Source: Conoideocrella luteorostrata (taxonomy: Eukaryota; Ascomycota; Sordariomycetes; Hypocreales; Clavicipitaceae). From it: a stretch of DNA of 64,000 bases. Every line of letters starts with the position of its first letter. The first letter of the stretch is position 1. Where the stretch lies: assembly GCA_032433595.1 (NCBI GenBank), contig JASWJB010000007.1:1-64000 (forward strand). The letters are read 5' to 3'. Below, piece by piece: positions 1-10,556 of this stretch. The notes under the pieces were generated by a model. It did not search any database, was not told the DNA's origin, and was given only the letters and a program-made list of their open reading frames with translations. Both the position numbers and the translations under genes were made by a program.

Positions 1-68
1 ACATCATAAAGGATGCAGAACCGAGCATTGCCCCGCTTCTGGTTAACCAGATCGAGCACATCGAGTAA
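1..68 (+). CDS. 3' end of a gene entering from the left (partial)
   Basis: An open frame runs from base 3 to a TAA at 66-68 and encodes about 21 residues ending in PLLVNQIEHIE. The composition looks like the C-terminus of a real protein, and the sequence after the stop becomes AT-rich like a 3' UTR. Too little is visible to name a family. The body of the gene lies outside the window, so this call rests only on the look of the frame and on its position. Confidence 0.35.
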   Translation, partial: IIKDAEPSIAPLLVNQIEHIE

Positions 69-308
69 GACTGGACGACCAACACAAGATGCTAATTGCG
101 CCATACCCACTTTTTGGTGAAACGTTAGGATCGTCCTAACAAGAGAATGTATATACTTGAATTGTCTTCGAAAAGTTGCGTATAAATTATCACTTAACAG
201 CACCATCTCATCCTCCAGTGAGATCCACTCTCTATCTTCATTCATACAACAACTTCAATTCACGGGTTCATGAGGGCCATCTCAACTCTACTCACCCTCA
301 GTTTTAGT

Positions 309-2075
309 CTACTTCAGCAGAGGGACCTGCCTAGACCGTAACCCTCTGAACCATACGTCCTCTGTAACGCCGTCATCTATATCCCCCTTCGCTTTTAAGT
401 TGTCATATGCGCTCACTATTGCGCCAACGTATCCATCCTCCTTCAGGAAGCCCATCCTCACTAGTGTGAACGCACTATCGTGCGGCCTCTCAAACTCTGG
501 CTCGAAGGCGTCCCTCACCATCGCCCCGCTGCCTTCAAGAACGTCATCATCAAAATAATCGAGCTGATGAAACGGATTCGGGCCATTTTCATACAGAAAG
601 TCATCAACCTGCTGACCAAGCAATATCGCCCTGCCCATGACCCAAATGTTCTGGCGCACGCTGATGCTCACGCTTGGTCGTTGGTCAGGTATTCGCCACT
701 TCCAGCCCAACGTGTCACGCATATCCTCCATCAGTGAGCGGTATGACTCCCCTGCCTGAAACGTCAGACAGCTGAGATGAACGGTGCGAATCGTCTCAGG
801 CAGCGCTGCCAGGAGATGCATCACGTCTGCTTGCAAGACAGGAAGCCTCGAGAGCCCAAAGTGACGCAGACTTGGCCATTTTAAGACAGGGATAAACGTG
901 AGCAGTGGCACCGTATGGGTCGTCAGGACACCCTGGTCACCTTTCAGAAGTCTGTACTCTCGTGTTCCCCCATCTAGACTAAAGTGTTCCAGGTATTTTG
1001 ATGCCGCCGCCAAAGCCGCGCCGAGATGTCCGCTCCGAAAGGCCGGCCAGTCCCGTTGCTGTTGACCCTCCACATTGAGTGACAGATCAAGCCGTCGGAA
1101 GCCCGGAAATCGTAAAACGGCAGCGAAATCGGCTTGTTCGTCACATTCCTGCTCGAAAATACGGCAATTGACACCTGTCGCCAGTTCATGAGCATCGACA
1201 ACGAGCTCTGTAACCTTATGCTCCAACGCTGCGTCCGCTAACAAGCGTGTAACTACGCGGAACCCGCGCCACTTGTTCTTGATTCTCTCAGTGTCATGGT
1301 GTATATTGTCCGTCCACGTTGGCATCTCTTGAGCGCCGTCTTCTGTCTGTCGCTCCATCTCTCTGGTCGGCCAGCCGCGCGGGATGGGGTAGTTGAACCC
1401 GGCGGGGTACATTCGCATCATAGGCGTTTGGTATAGCGGGGTGAACAAGTATCCATGGACGGCGGGTGAGACAGTCACCCTCCTAAGGGCAGGAAACCGG
1501 CTCAGACCATATTTGAACGCCTCGATGTCCGCGCCAGAGCGTAGAACCTGGTCCTGCTGGAGGAGTAAGTCGCAGTAGGTAGCCCACGCCTTGGAGGGCG
1601 GCATCTGCTCTTCAATTTGCTTCTGCCGGGTGACGTGGCGTGGAAAGTCGCGATCCATCCCCTTCCTTTCCAGAAGAGTGGCCATGTTATCCTCCAGGTC
1701 TTGGAGGAACCACGCCGGTACGTGATCAGTGTCAGCCTTCTGTCCATCGCACAGTCTGGGTGGAAGATGTTGTGGCCCATCGACCTCGGCTAATTCATCC
1801 TCGTTGCCCCTGTCACGGAACCGGGCATCGTCCCAGAATATCTCAACGACTGTCTTGCGGAACACTGCGTGGTCCGCAACAGTACGGAAGACCTCGATAT
1901 TGCGTGGATTGGCGGAAATGAAGACGCGGTAAAAACGCAGTGTAGCGTGTCGGCTGAGTTGCCGACACGCAAGTCGCAAACATTTGAGATCTCGGTTTTG
2001 CAGATGGCTTGCGATGCATCCAATCAATTCGTGAGGCAAATAAAGGATATCTGGCCGGCATCGGTTCCGCTCCAT
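309..2075 (-). CDS. F-box protein
   Basis: A single-exon frame of 588 aa. Residues about 11-50 (ILYLPHELIGCIASHL, then LKCLRLACRQLSR) match the F-box: a leading hydrophobic-Pro-E-L segment, then an L-x-x-L-R-x-x-C-R stretch. F-box proteins recruit substrates to SCF ubiquitin ligases through Skp1. The remaining roughly 530 residues have no domain I can name, although leucine-rich stretches such as LRRLDLSLNVEG and LRHFGLSRLPVL resemble the degenerate leucine-rich repeats common in fungal F-box proteins. The ATG at 2075 was chosen because the F-box begins ten residues later. The substrate is unknown. Confidence 0.85.
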   Translation of the reverse strand: MERNRCRPDILYLPHELIGCIASHLQNRDLKCLRLACRQLSRHATLRFYRVFISANPRNIEVFRTVADHAVFRKTVVEIFWDDARFRDRGNEDELAEVDGPQHLPPRLCDGQKADTDHVPAWFLQDLEDNMATLLERKGMDRDFPRHVTRQKQIEEQMPPSKAWATYCDLLLQQDQVLRSGADIEAFKYGLSRFPALRRVTVSPAVHGYLFTPLYQTPMMRMYPAGFNYPIPRGWPTREMERQTEDGAQEMPTWTDNIHHDTERIKNKWRGFRVVTRLLADAALEHKVTELVVDAHELATGVNCRIFEQECDEQADFAAVLRFPGFRRLDLSLNVEGQQQRDWPAFRSGHLGAALAAASKYLEHFSLDGGTREYRLLKGDQGVLTTHTVPLLTFIPVLKWPSLRHFGLSRLPVLQADVMHLLAALPETIRTVHLSCLTFQAGESYRSLMEDMRDTLGWKWRIPDQRPSVSISVRQNIWVMGRAILLGQQVDDFLYENGPNPFHQLDYFDDDVLEGSGAMVRDAFEPEFERPHDSAFTLVRMGFLKEDGYVGAIVSAYDNLKAKGDIDDGVTEDVWFRGLRSRQVPLLK

Positions 2076-3290
2076 TGGTACTCATGGAAGCAGCCGCTCA
2101 GGGACCATTGGGCGCGCAACCGTCCTTGTAACTTGGTGTGACTTATGCCAGCCAACGCATCATTAAGAAGCGTCCGTGAGTGTTCTATGACGGAGAATTC
2201 CAAGAAGACAGCCCAGAAACACCTCGATGGGTGATCATGTCAAATCTGTAAGCTAAGCGTGGTTGTATCATGGCATTAAGTAGATTTCTGATGTGATATA
2301 TTATATATTACCATGGAAGCTTGGGGCGCACGTGACAGGTATCTCGGCTACTGCTATTTCGGTAAATTGCCAGCCACAATTGACACTATGTTAGGCAGCA
2401 GCTTTCATCGCAGTTTGTTGAAGAGTGTACCAAATACCGCGCTTGGCGAACGTAGGATGTCTTACACTTAACGGTGACAGCCACAACTGTGCATTATCGC
2501 GCGAGGACTCTAGGAGAAGGAATAAAAATAAAGACACCGTTTCCGAAGAGTATTTATTAGCTGGCCGAAAGACTTCGGCTAGTCTTCCAACGCAGGCACT
2601 CAAGTAATTGCAACATGGAGACTCAACTTGCCATTTCTCTTGTAGCATCAGACGGTATTCTTTGCGCAGGCAGGGGAGGCGATCAAAGTCAGAGGTCAGC
2701 CAAAGTGTCCGTAGCCCTTCTTCGACGTCGACAAAGCTCAAGAAGAAGAAGAAGACAAGAAGGGGATGGTAGTAAGAACTTAGTAATAAACGTGTCCAGG
2801 GAACAGGGCCAAACTAGGCAAACTGAAAGCAAACGCTTACAGTCCTCTGGATGAGAAATCTCATTTTAACGGGGCCTTCGCTGCCAACACCGCGCGCTAC
2901 ACTGAAACTCCCGCCCTTGCAGCGGGCGGACTCCGTATCGAGCTGGTGTCGGGGTTGGTAGTGGGTGGAGCATTGGCACAATAAACTCTCCGAGATAATA
3001 GTATTTAGCCTAACGGAGAACAACTAAATCTAAAGCTTTGGCGGCGCCACAGGACCGGAATCTTACAGATTCCGTCCGTGATACTTGCTCAGAGAACTGA
3101 TGCTGTCTTGGAGCATACAATTATCATAACCATCCACGGTTCATCTGTCTCTAATCTCTCGTTAGCTCATCTTCCGAGCTCTAAGTTGGCTTACACAATT
3201 GCCTTGTTGCTCGTGTCATCATTCATTCTCTGTTGTCTCCTCTGGTACAGCAGCTTCTTGTACTACAATTCGTTCTTTATATTTGCGGCC
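2076..3290. other. Intergenic spacer, no supported gene
   Basis: This stretch between the F-box start and the reductase relic holds only short frames without an ATG start or a recognisable domain. The longest, 2391-2741 on the minus strand (116 codons), starts at a TTG. It presumably contains the F-box gene promoter. Confidence 0.5.
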
Positions 3291-4443
3291 ATGACGCCTC
3301 CAAAGAATCGAGCCGCCTGGAACCTGGCCAACAAAGTCCGGCCGTTCAAGGTGGCCGATCCGCCATACACGCCTCCCAGCTCAGGCCAAGTTGTGGTCAA
3401 ATACACCGCTCCGGCGATTAATCCTCTCGACCGGGCGATGCAGCTCATTGGACCAGTACTTGCTCGGTATCTCAAATACCCCTTTGTCTTGGGCTGTGAT
3501 GTTGCTGACGAAGTGGTCGAGGTCGGGCCCGGTGTAAAGCGTTTCCGCGTGGGCGACTGTGCTCTAGAAAGCGCCACCGGGCAGGCCAAGGAGGTAACCG
3601 TCTGGCTGAGGGAGCTTTTCAGCTTTATACATTTATGCGAGCGCACATGCTGTCGCCAACGCCAGCACACGTCACCGACGAGCAGGCCTGTGTCTTGGGC
3701 CTTGGCCTTGGCACCTCCGCGTACGGACTCTTCCACCCGGACTATCTCGGCCTCAACTTGCCTTAGATCCCCGCGGCTACTGCTGTCCTGGGTCAGTCCG
3801 GCAAGCCTCGAACTGTCATTGTGGCCGGTGGTGCGTCAAGTGTCGGAAGTAACGCCGTTCAACCGGCTGCGTCCGCCGGCTACCGAGTCTTGTCGACTTC
3901 ATCTCCGAAGAGTTTTAGCTACATCAAGGGGCTAGGGCTAGGCGCCGCCCACGTCTTCGACTACGACAGCAAGACGTTGGTGAAGGACCTTCTAGGTGCT
4001 CTCAAAGGTTTTGAGCTGGTCGGCGCATACACCATTGTCCACGGTGCCGTCCGGGCATGTACCGCTGTCATGAAGAAACATTATCCCAAACTCACCAGAA
4101 AGCGTATCGCTGTGGCTGGTAGCATATTGCCCGGCGACAAGCTCCAATCCTTTGTCGGTAAGGGTACGCACTTAATGATCATTGTGGGTGACATCATCAA
4201 ATCGACTAGGACACGTCTTGCAACCGGTATCGACGCCAAATTCATCCTCCTCGATGGTCTGCTGACGGTCAGAGCATCGTGGCTCGCATCTACATGGACT
4301 TTCTTCCACAAGCACTAGAAGTGCATCAATTTGTGCCAGCCCCGCCTCCATATGTTGTGGGTAAGGGACCGGATAAGATCTAAGAAGCGTTGGATCTCCA
4401 ACGGAAAGGCGCCTCCGGACAAAAGATTGTCGTGGTGTTGTAG
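3291..4443 (+). pseudogene. Broken zinc-binding oxidoreductase (enoyl/quinone-reductase-like MDR)
   Basis: The relic begins at ATG 3291 (MTPPKNRAAW) and keeps hallmarks of the fungal zinc-binding dehydrogenase-like MDR family: an early substrate-domain stretch (TAPAINPLDRAMQ), VLGCDVADEVVEVGPGVKRFRVGD, and the nucleotide-binding VIVAGGASSVGSNAVQ. The frame is broken four times. One shift lies near 3594, where the expected LAEGAFQLYTFMRAHM continues in the next frame. A TAG is at 3764-3766. A second shift lies near 4262-4268, where DGQSIVARIYMDFLPQALE continues. A TAA is at 4381-4383. The reading ends at TAG 4441-4443. Introns do not rescue it: the only GT-AG spans at the first shift are under 30 nt. 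Both stops could come from CAG or CAA by a C-to-T change. A sequencing or assembly error could explain one break but hardly four. Confidence 0.85.
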
Positions 4444-5355
4444 TACACTGACTTTCTACGCCCTGCCAGGAAACCCCTCAAAAGTACGGGTCAATACATC
4501 AATTTCGCAAGTCATGAATTATACCCTACAAAAAGCATTGTTCGCTCTCAATCTAGATCTCCGTAAATATGCCAACAAGTCGATTTGCTAAGGACTCTCA
4601 AGTTCGTTCATCTAGTACATGTTATTGAAAAGTGAGTTTGTAGAAGATGTGCGAAGGTCAACTGCTATACAACTTGAGAGACAGGGCAGAGCGTTATCAT
4701 ACGAAAGGAACATGTTAGAATTGATAGGAGAGGTTCAAATTTGTTTGCATTGTTGGGACCAGCTGTGTTACTTCGATGATCGATCCAGAATCCCCCGTCT
4801 GACGGCCTCGTCCAAATCCCCCTATAAATACCCCTATAATCTGAGACACTTCCGTCCTGAATTCCTGCCTTAGGCCCAGAGGCCACGTAACCTTCCTTGC
4901 ACATCCCGTGCATCCACACATCCAGTCCACACACACCCGTGTAATCCAACAGAACACAGTGCCTATGTCTTTGTGTACAATAGCTCTTTGTGGCATACAT
5001 GTAATTATGCCCTTTCCATGCTTGTTGATGATCACCCTCGGTCATTAATCTTGCGAATGTCGACTGGGATGAGAAGTGGAGAGGTTCGGTGAAGCCGCTT
5101 CTCGTCCTATTAACAGTAGATATGTTATGAAATCTCCTCCCAAGATCTATCTCGAACTGAGGAGTCAAAATCTCAAAAAGAAATTCCATTAACTTAACTT
5201 GACTGTGCAGGCAACGACCACGGCGTCGATCGGAAAGAAATCGCAACAGCTTTACGCATAGGAGAGCAAACAACGAGATACTCCATCGTCAAATCCATAA
5301 CTAACCACTACCCTACTAGCTGTCTCTAACTGCTTCGCCACGCGCGGCTGTTATG
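4444..5355. other. Spacer between reductase relic and exporter gene
   Basis: No supported gene. A 202-codon minus-strand frame at 4665-5273 has no recognisable domain, low-complexity composition and no conserved-looking segment, and I regard it as chance. The region contains the 3' flank of the exporter gene. Confidence 0.4.
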
Positions 5356-7454
5356 TCAAATACCGGAAGATTTATCGGTAATAGCATTGAGTTCCTTCAC
5401 CTTGCGAATATCCTTCCATCCAAGGCCCCAAGCAAAAAACAAGACGGCAATGCTTACACCTAGACCGAGGTACATGACGTGATCGATGCTTTTGCTATAG
5501 GCCGCGAGCACAGCTTCCAGTTGAGAGTCAGACACTAGGCTACGGATTGAGCGGACCCCAACAGAGACGATGGCTTCTGGAGAGTGACCAATTTGGTCGG
5601 CACGTTGCAGAAGCTGGGTACGAAGACTATTGCTGAAAATGGTGTTGGCAGCGACCAGCGAGGTGGCTGCCCCTATGTTTTGTGTAAATATGATAATACC
5701 CATGACTTGAGGGATCTGCTTTGCAGGTACGAGGTTTTGTTTTGCGATATAAGGCTAGATGAAGGTTCCGAATCAGAGGATGGATATCATTCAGTTTTGC
5801 TTCCGAGACTTCAACTTACAGCTGCGGTTGTGCAACCACTTCCAACACCATATAGAATTTGATACCCAATCCATGCTGCAACTGAGGTTGTGGTGCTAAG
5901 TTGCGATAAGAGCCCGTAGCTAATAGCTGATATGCAAGCTCCTGCAACAAGAAATGGAAGGTAGTAGCCCAAAAGTGAGACTGTGTAGCATTAGTCGGGG
6001 TGGTCAGTTGGTAGGGAATCTATGTCAAAGAATTGAGAGACATGCAGACCAGACGCAAACTTACTTAAAACGCCAGAGACCACAGTAAACATGACCAATC
6101 CAAGCGTGATTGGGAGCATGTGCACCCCGCTCATCAGGGGTGAGTCATCGCGGATTGCCTGGAAATAAATAGCAACGTAAAAATCTGCCACAAGAACACT
6201 GGAAAGGCTGAAAAAAATAGTCATTGCAGCCGACCAGATGACGCGGTGTTTAAGCATGGCAAAAGGCACCATTGCCTCGTCGCCCTGGCGACGCTCCCAG
6301 AGTAGGAAGAGAACAAAAGTGACGGCAGCCCCGACTAGCAAGCCAATTACAACTGAGCTGTCCCATTCATATTCGTTTCCTCCATATTGGAGACCCAAGA
6401 GGAACATAACAGCCGTAGGACATATAAGAAAGAATCCTGGGAGATCTAGAGACTTGACGGCCGTGCCCAGAACCTCTAACGCCGGGCGCTTGGGCTTTGG
6501 TTCAGGGATATTGTTGAAAAGAAGAAACCCGCCTACGATTACCCCCAAAGGTAGGTTGACGTAAAAACCTAATAGAGAAAAATTAGCCCGAGGTTCCTCC
6601 TTGCAGGGCAAAATATGACATGACGCACACCACCTCCACGACGCGTTTGACGTAAAAGCACCGCCGATAATAGGCCCCGTAGCAAGTCCAAGTTGTCCCA
6701 TGCCCATGTTTAGTCCCATGAATAGCGACTGTCTACTTAGTGGGAGAACGGAGGAAATTGTCGTCAATGCACCATTGCCCACTCCGGCAGACCCAACACC
6801 CGCGACGACGCGGCCGACGATGAACATCGACGAAGTCTGGGCCGCTCCGCAAATAGCAGACCCAACTTCAAAAATGAAGAAGAAGGCAAGAAACGTCCAC
6901 TGAACCACACTCGACGTTAAACGGAGTTCATTTTTGAGGGCAGGCGGGAGCGGGGTGAATCAAGACATGCCTTTGTGGAGAATTGGCTGTATATTTTACC
7001 GGTCAATGGCTGGAATGCCGCACTTCCAAGCTGATATGCACCGCCATACCTGGAAAGTTATTATTAGCATTTCTCAAAGTAATTAGTAGTGATAAGGAGG
7101 GTCAAAACAAGATTTAGCGTCCACTTACCAGCCGACGTCCACCAAAGAGTCAAAATTGGAGGTGATGGCGGGAGTAGCTGTCGAAATAACAGCAAGGTCA
7201 AGGAAGAATAAGAAATAAGCCAGAGTAACTGATGTGAGGATGAGGTAAAGTGGAAGCCCTGAAGGATAGTCGTGCTCAGTCTTTTCGTCGTCAACGGACG
7301 CACTTTTGTCACCTCCTTTTCCTTGCTTTTGCATTGTGCTAGGCCTCCAAGGCTGTGACGCATCTGCAGTGTCAGTAGGTTTATTTAGGGAGTGAGATAT
7401 TGTGTCCGGCATCACAAGATGTAAGTTTTCGTTCAAATGACTTCTGCTAGTCAA
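5356..7454 (-). CDS. MFS multidrug/toxin exporter (14-helix DHA type)
   Basis: Six exons give 579 aa: 7454-7129, 7049-6971, 6899-6629, 6568-6065, 5980-5820 and 5754-5356. Summed length is 1740 nt, in frame. Family marks are the first helix ([20 protein letters not shown]) with STATPAI, the [17 protein letters not shown] region, the helix-4 signature [18 protein letters not shown], the motif-C-like [12 protein letters not shown], and [16 protein letters not shown]. These are typical of the fungal H+-antiporter group that includes secondary-metabolite efflux pumps; about 14 membrane spans fit the length. A cytosolic N-terminus of about 50 polar residues precedes helix 1. The intron at 6970-6900 starts with GC, not GT; the protein reads correctly across it (STK then WTFLAFFF). 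The gene is divergent from the Zn2Cys6 regulator at 8177, which is its likely controller. The substrate is unknown. Confidence 0.9.
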
Positions 7455-7691
7455 GCCGGGGTTATGTGTACTTTTGGTACTGGCCCGATAAAATATATAA
7501 GGGAGAGGAAAGGCTGTGCTATGTAGCCTTTCGCTTTCTTTTATTTAACTTATTCTTTGATTACAAATACATCGCATTCGCTCAGTTTGTAAGTTGTATC
7601 TATGACGGAAAAGTGAATTAAACCAGGGCGGCATGTCGTTGAGCCGTTACAACGGGATCTTAAGACGGCCCGCAAGAACCTGTAACGTGGA

Positions 7692-7717
7692 CCGGTGGAC
7701 CGGAGTTCCGCGCGGAA
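7692..7717. promoter_or_regulatory. CGG/CCG palindrome array in the exporter-regulator divergent promoter
   Basis: Within the 722-bp spacer between the exporter start (7454) and the regulator start (8177) this stretch packs a direct CGG-N5-CGG repeat, an inverted CGG-N4-CCG, and the perfect 12-bp palindrome TTCCGCGCGGAA at 7706-7717. Zn2Cys6 dimers bind CGG triplets in such arrangements. It lies about 240 bp upstream of the exporter start. That the neighbouring regulator binds here is an inference. Confidence 0.45.
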
Positions 7718-8176
7718 TGTGACACTGGGCCAATCCATACAGTGATGACAGACATGCTGGCCTGACCTGTGCGTAATCAAAGCCCGGCATTGTGCAATGC
7801 CACCAGAGCGCTCGCGCAGCCCGTGTCAGCCGTAATACTGGCGTCGAGTGTGAGGCAAGACAAGCCCACCGTCCGAGTAAAGTTGATGACGGCCTTATCA
7901 GTTCACGGACGGAATGCTGCCATCGCGGACTCTAACACGCTAGGTGGTTTCTTGACATTATCTTTGAGCCAGGAAGTAATTGCCGCAAATCAGCCTTACG
8001 CAATGACCCTGGCGGGAATTACCACTTCTGTCTGGTAATGTCTTGTTGGTGGCTGACCGGACTAAAGTGTCCCCAAAATTCTGTACCAAGACGGATTCCG
8101 ATAAATGCCGCCCGGCTGGCGCGCACATCCAGGCCGAAAACCAGGACACGGCAGACAAGCTGAAGCGAGCTGCAAT

Positions 8177-10135
8177 ATGACAAGACGCGGTCCAAGTCAT
8201 TTAGGCCCTTACGGTCTCGCATGCACAAACTGCTTTAAATCCAAAAGCAAATGTGTCGCCCGTCCGGGTGCTGAAGGTGAGGCGTGCCAAAGGTGCCATC
8301 GACTCAGCAAACAGTGCCGCCCATCCGACTCGATCCGGCGACGTGCCTATGGCAAAAAGCAAAACTCAAGCGCCCGAATCGCCGAACTGGAGAGTAAGCT
8401 TGATGGCCTTATTTCAGAGTTACGATCGCGTGATGCCCTCGGCGCTGGCATCGACCGCGACTACGACGGCAACGCGACGCCATTGCTGCGTCGTTCACAA
8501 GATTCCGGCTTATTAACATCCCCGGAGTTGGTGACGGCTACTACTACGCGATTTGCAGACGAGGAAGATGGCTATGGTCGAATACTACTGGTTAACGACG
8601 ATCAGGAATGCCGTGGCTGTGATTTGTCTCCCATGTCGCCAGTGCTGTCTGACCCGCGGCCGGACGCTAATGATGATCTCCTTTCTAAATTTCGGTCGAG
8701 CATGCTACCGTACTTTGCCTTCATTCATCTACCGGCCAAGGTTACGGCCCAAAAGTTGCGGAACGATAGACCTTTCTTGTTCCATGCCATTGTTTGTGTG
8801 GCGTTACCCTCAGCGACGGACAAGGACAAGGTGACACGAGGGAGAGAGCTAAAGAGATCCATCTGCGAGGCGATGTTAAGACTCGAGGACGAGGACCGAA
8901 CTAGTTTGAACAGAATAGATTTACTCCTTGGTCTCCTGGTTTACTTAGCTTGGGGATGGGACCTCCACGTCTTCTGCTACTCTAGCATGTCACGACTGAT
9001 GATGCAGGCCATGACGCTGGCTGGAGAGATGCGACTTGGCCCGTCAAACTCTGAAGGGGCGCGCATGATGGAGCCTGCCGCTTCATTGTTCGAGAATGAG
9101 AATGATCATCAATTTGGCGGCACAGGCGGCATGACGCCGACGCCGACGCCGGCGACACAAGATTTCCTTGAGAAACAGCGTGCCGTCCTCGGTTGCTTCG
9201 CACTCAGCTCCGCCGTCTCAGCCTACTTTGGCCATGTTGATGCCCTTCGGTGGACAATGCAAATGGAGCAAGACCTCGCTGCCGTGAGCATAAATAAGTC
9301 CTGTCCGACTGACGAAGTCTTTGCGATGCAGGTTCGTTTGCAGCTCCTTGCGGAAAAGGGCGTTCAAATCCTCCGACAGCAAGAGACAGACCAGGGACAG
9401 GTTGTGACAACAGAGACAGCAATAATTCCAAGCCTCATATCTCTTGCAGCACTTAAATCGCAGCTCCAAGAACTCCAGGCGTCGCTGTCACCACATCTTT
9501 CACATCGAGCGCTCGTCGTGGCCCACGCATACTCGGCTGAGCTTAGCCTTAATGAGGTCACTCATGCCATGACCTCGACTATTCCGGTCATGGTGAGGCA
9601 ATTCAGCAGGATGATTGACGCTGGATCCAGACACAGCAGTATTGTTGATGGCACCACCAAGACCATGACAGCTAGGCGCGAGCGGTCGCTGTGCCTTTGG
9701 CAATGCGCACAGTCTAGCAAAGCTTGCGCTTCGACTTTAGTGGACCTGTCTCCGTCCGAGTTTGCCGGCATCTCCTTTGTGCAGTGGGTGCAGATCGTGC
9801 TCTCCCTTGCAGCTCTCAATCACCTCACTAATACAATAGATGACTCGAATTGGGATCGCCACGCCGCGCGTGCCCACGTCAACATGCCAGAGCTCCTCGA
9901 CCGCCTCGTCAACAGACTTCATCAGGTAGCTCAAATTTGCGGCGAGCAAGGACCTGACACAACCTTCACTGGTTTAGCCCATAAAATTCACGAGTTTAGT
10001 TCTAGCGTAATGGGCAGCCACGCACGCAACCTCAGGAAACAGGGTGAAGCAGATGCAGCTTGGGAGCGCAGCAAAGCTAATGCAGGTGGTAGGGGAGCCA
10101 GTCCGGTGAATATAGTTGGGCTCGACAGTACATAG
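8177..10135 (+). CDS. Zn2Cys6 transcription factor
   Basis: A single-exon gene of 652 aa starting at ATG 8177; an in-frame ATG at 8105 would add 24 unlikely residues. The binuclear zinc cluster has six cysteines at 16, 19, 26, 37, 40 and 47 (C-x2-C-x6-C-x10-C-x2-C-x6-C). A basic linker follows, then a short leucine-heptad stretch (ARIAELESKLDGLISELRS) that can form a dimerising coiled coil. The middle region around residues 160-330 resembles the fungal transcription-factor regulatory domain (STMLPYFAF-like start, ICEAMLRLEDEDR, LLGLLVYLAWG). Such proteins bind CGG repeats in the nucleus. Its head-to-head position with the MFS exporter over a CGG-rich spacer suggests it controls the exporter and perhaps the epoxide hydrolase downstream. 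Confidence 0.9.
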   Translation: MTRRGPSHLGPYGLACTNCFKSKSKCVARPGAEGEACQRCHRLSKQCRPSDSIRRRAYGKKQNSSARIAELESKLDGLISELRSRDALGAGIDRDYDGNATPLLRRSQDSGLLTSPELVTATTTRFADEEDGYGRILLVNDDQECRGCDLSPMSPVLSDPRPDANDDLLSKFRSSMLPYFAFIHLPAKVTAQKLRNDRPFLFHAIVCVALPSATDKDKVTRGRELKRSICEAMLRLEDEDRTSLNRIDLLLGLLVYLAWGWDLHVFCYSSMSRLMMQAMTLAGEMRLGPSNSEGARMMEPAASLFENENDHQFGGTGGMTPTPTPATQDFLEKQRAVLGCFALSSAVSAYFGHVDALRWTMQMEQDLAAVSINKSCPTDEVFAMQVRLQLLAEKGVQILRQQETDQGQVVTTETAIIPSLISLAALKSQLQELQASLSPHLSHRALVVAHAYSAELSLNEVTHAMTSTIPVMVRQFSRMIDAGSRHSSIVDGTTKTMTARRERSLCLWQCAQSSKACASTLVDLSPSEFAGISFVQWVQIVLSLAALNHLTNTIDDSNWDRHAARAHVNMPELLDRLVNRLHQVAQICGEQGPDTTFTGLAHKIHEFSSSVMGSHARNLRKQGEADAAWERSKANAGGRGASPVNIVGLDST

Positions 10136-10556
10136 GAGACGCTGCCTAGTCTAACAAGATTTTGCATGGTTGAAGCGACGTGCTGCTGTTAGGTTTGTGA
10201 ACGGACCGGACGAAATTGCTTACAACGAGCTCCGAGGAGATTTTGAGTCGTTTCCTTGCTTAGTTTGGTCTTACAGCGCTCGACTCATACAGTTTCATTT
10301 AATACTGCGCATAGTCAACTCGAATCTGTCTATTTTCAAATGCCCCCAAGTGATTAGGAGCTTTAGTAAATTTGAGCTTTAAGTGGAGTCCTATCCTGTT
10401 TTTAGCGTTAGTTTCTGGTAGCTAAGGACTCATCGTCTACAATTGGGACGTTAAATTAAGCCACTTTATTTGAAGTAAAACTCCCGAATCATATTTTGTA
10501 ATTGTAAACTATATGCGACGATCACATAACGGCTGTCGAGTTCCCAGCACTATTCA
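10136..10556. other. Convergent 3' spacer
   Basis: An AT-rich spacer between the convergent ends of the regulator and the epoxide hydrolase. No gene seen. Confidence 0.5.

Noticed and set aside
2391..2741. 116-codon minus-strand frame
   Set aside because: It starts with TTG and shows no domain, signal or conserved-looking segment.
3594..3622. A 29-nt GT-AG span as an intron that would repair the reductase frame
   Set aside because: It is too short for a spliceosomal intron, and the expected family residues LAEGAFQ are encoded inside it.
4665..5273. 202-codon minus-strand frame
   Set aside because: Composition is erratic and no motif is visible. It lies between a pseudogene and a 3' flank and is most likely chance.
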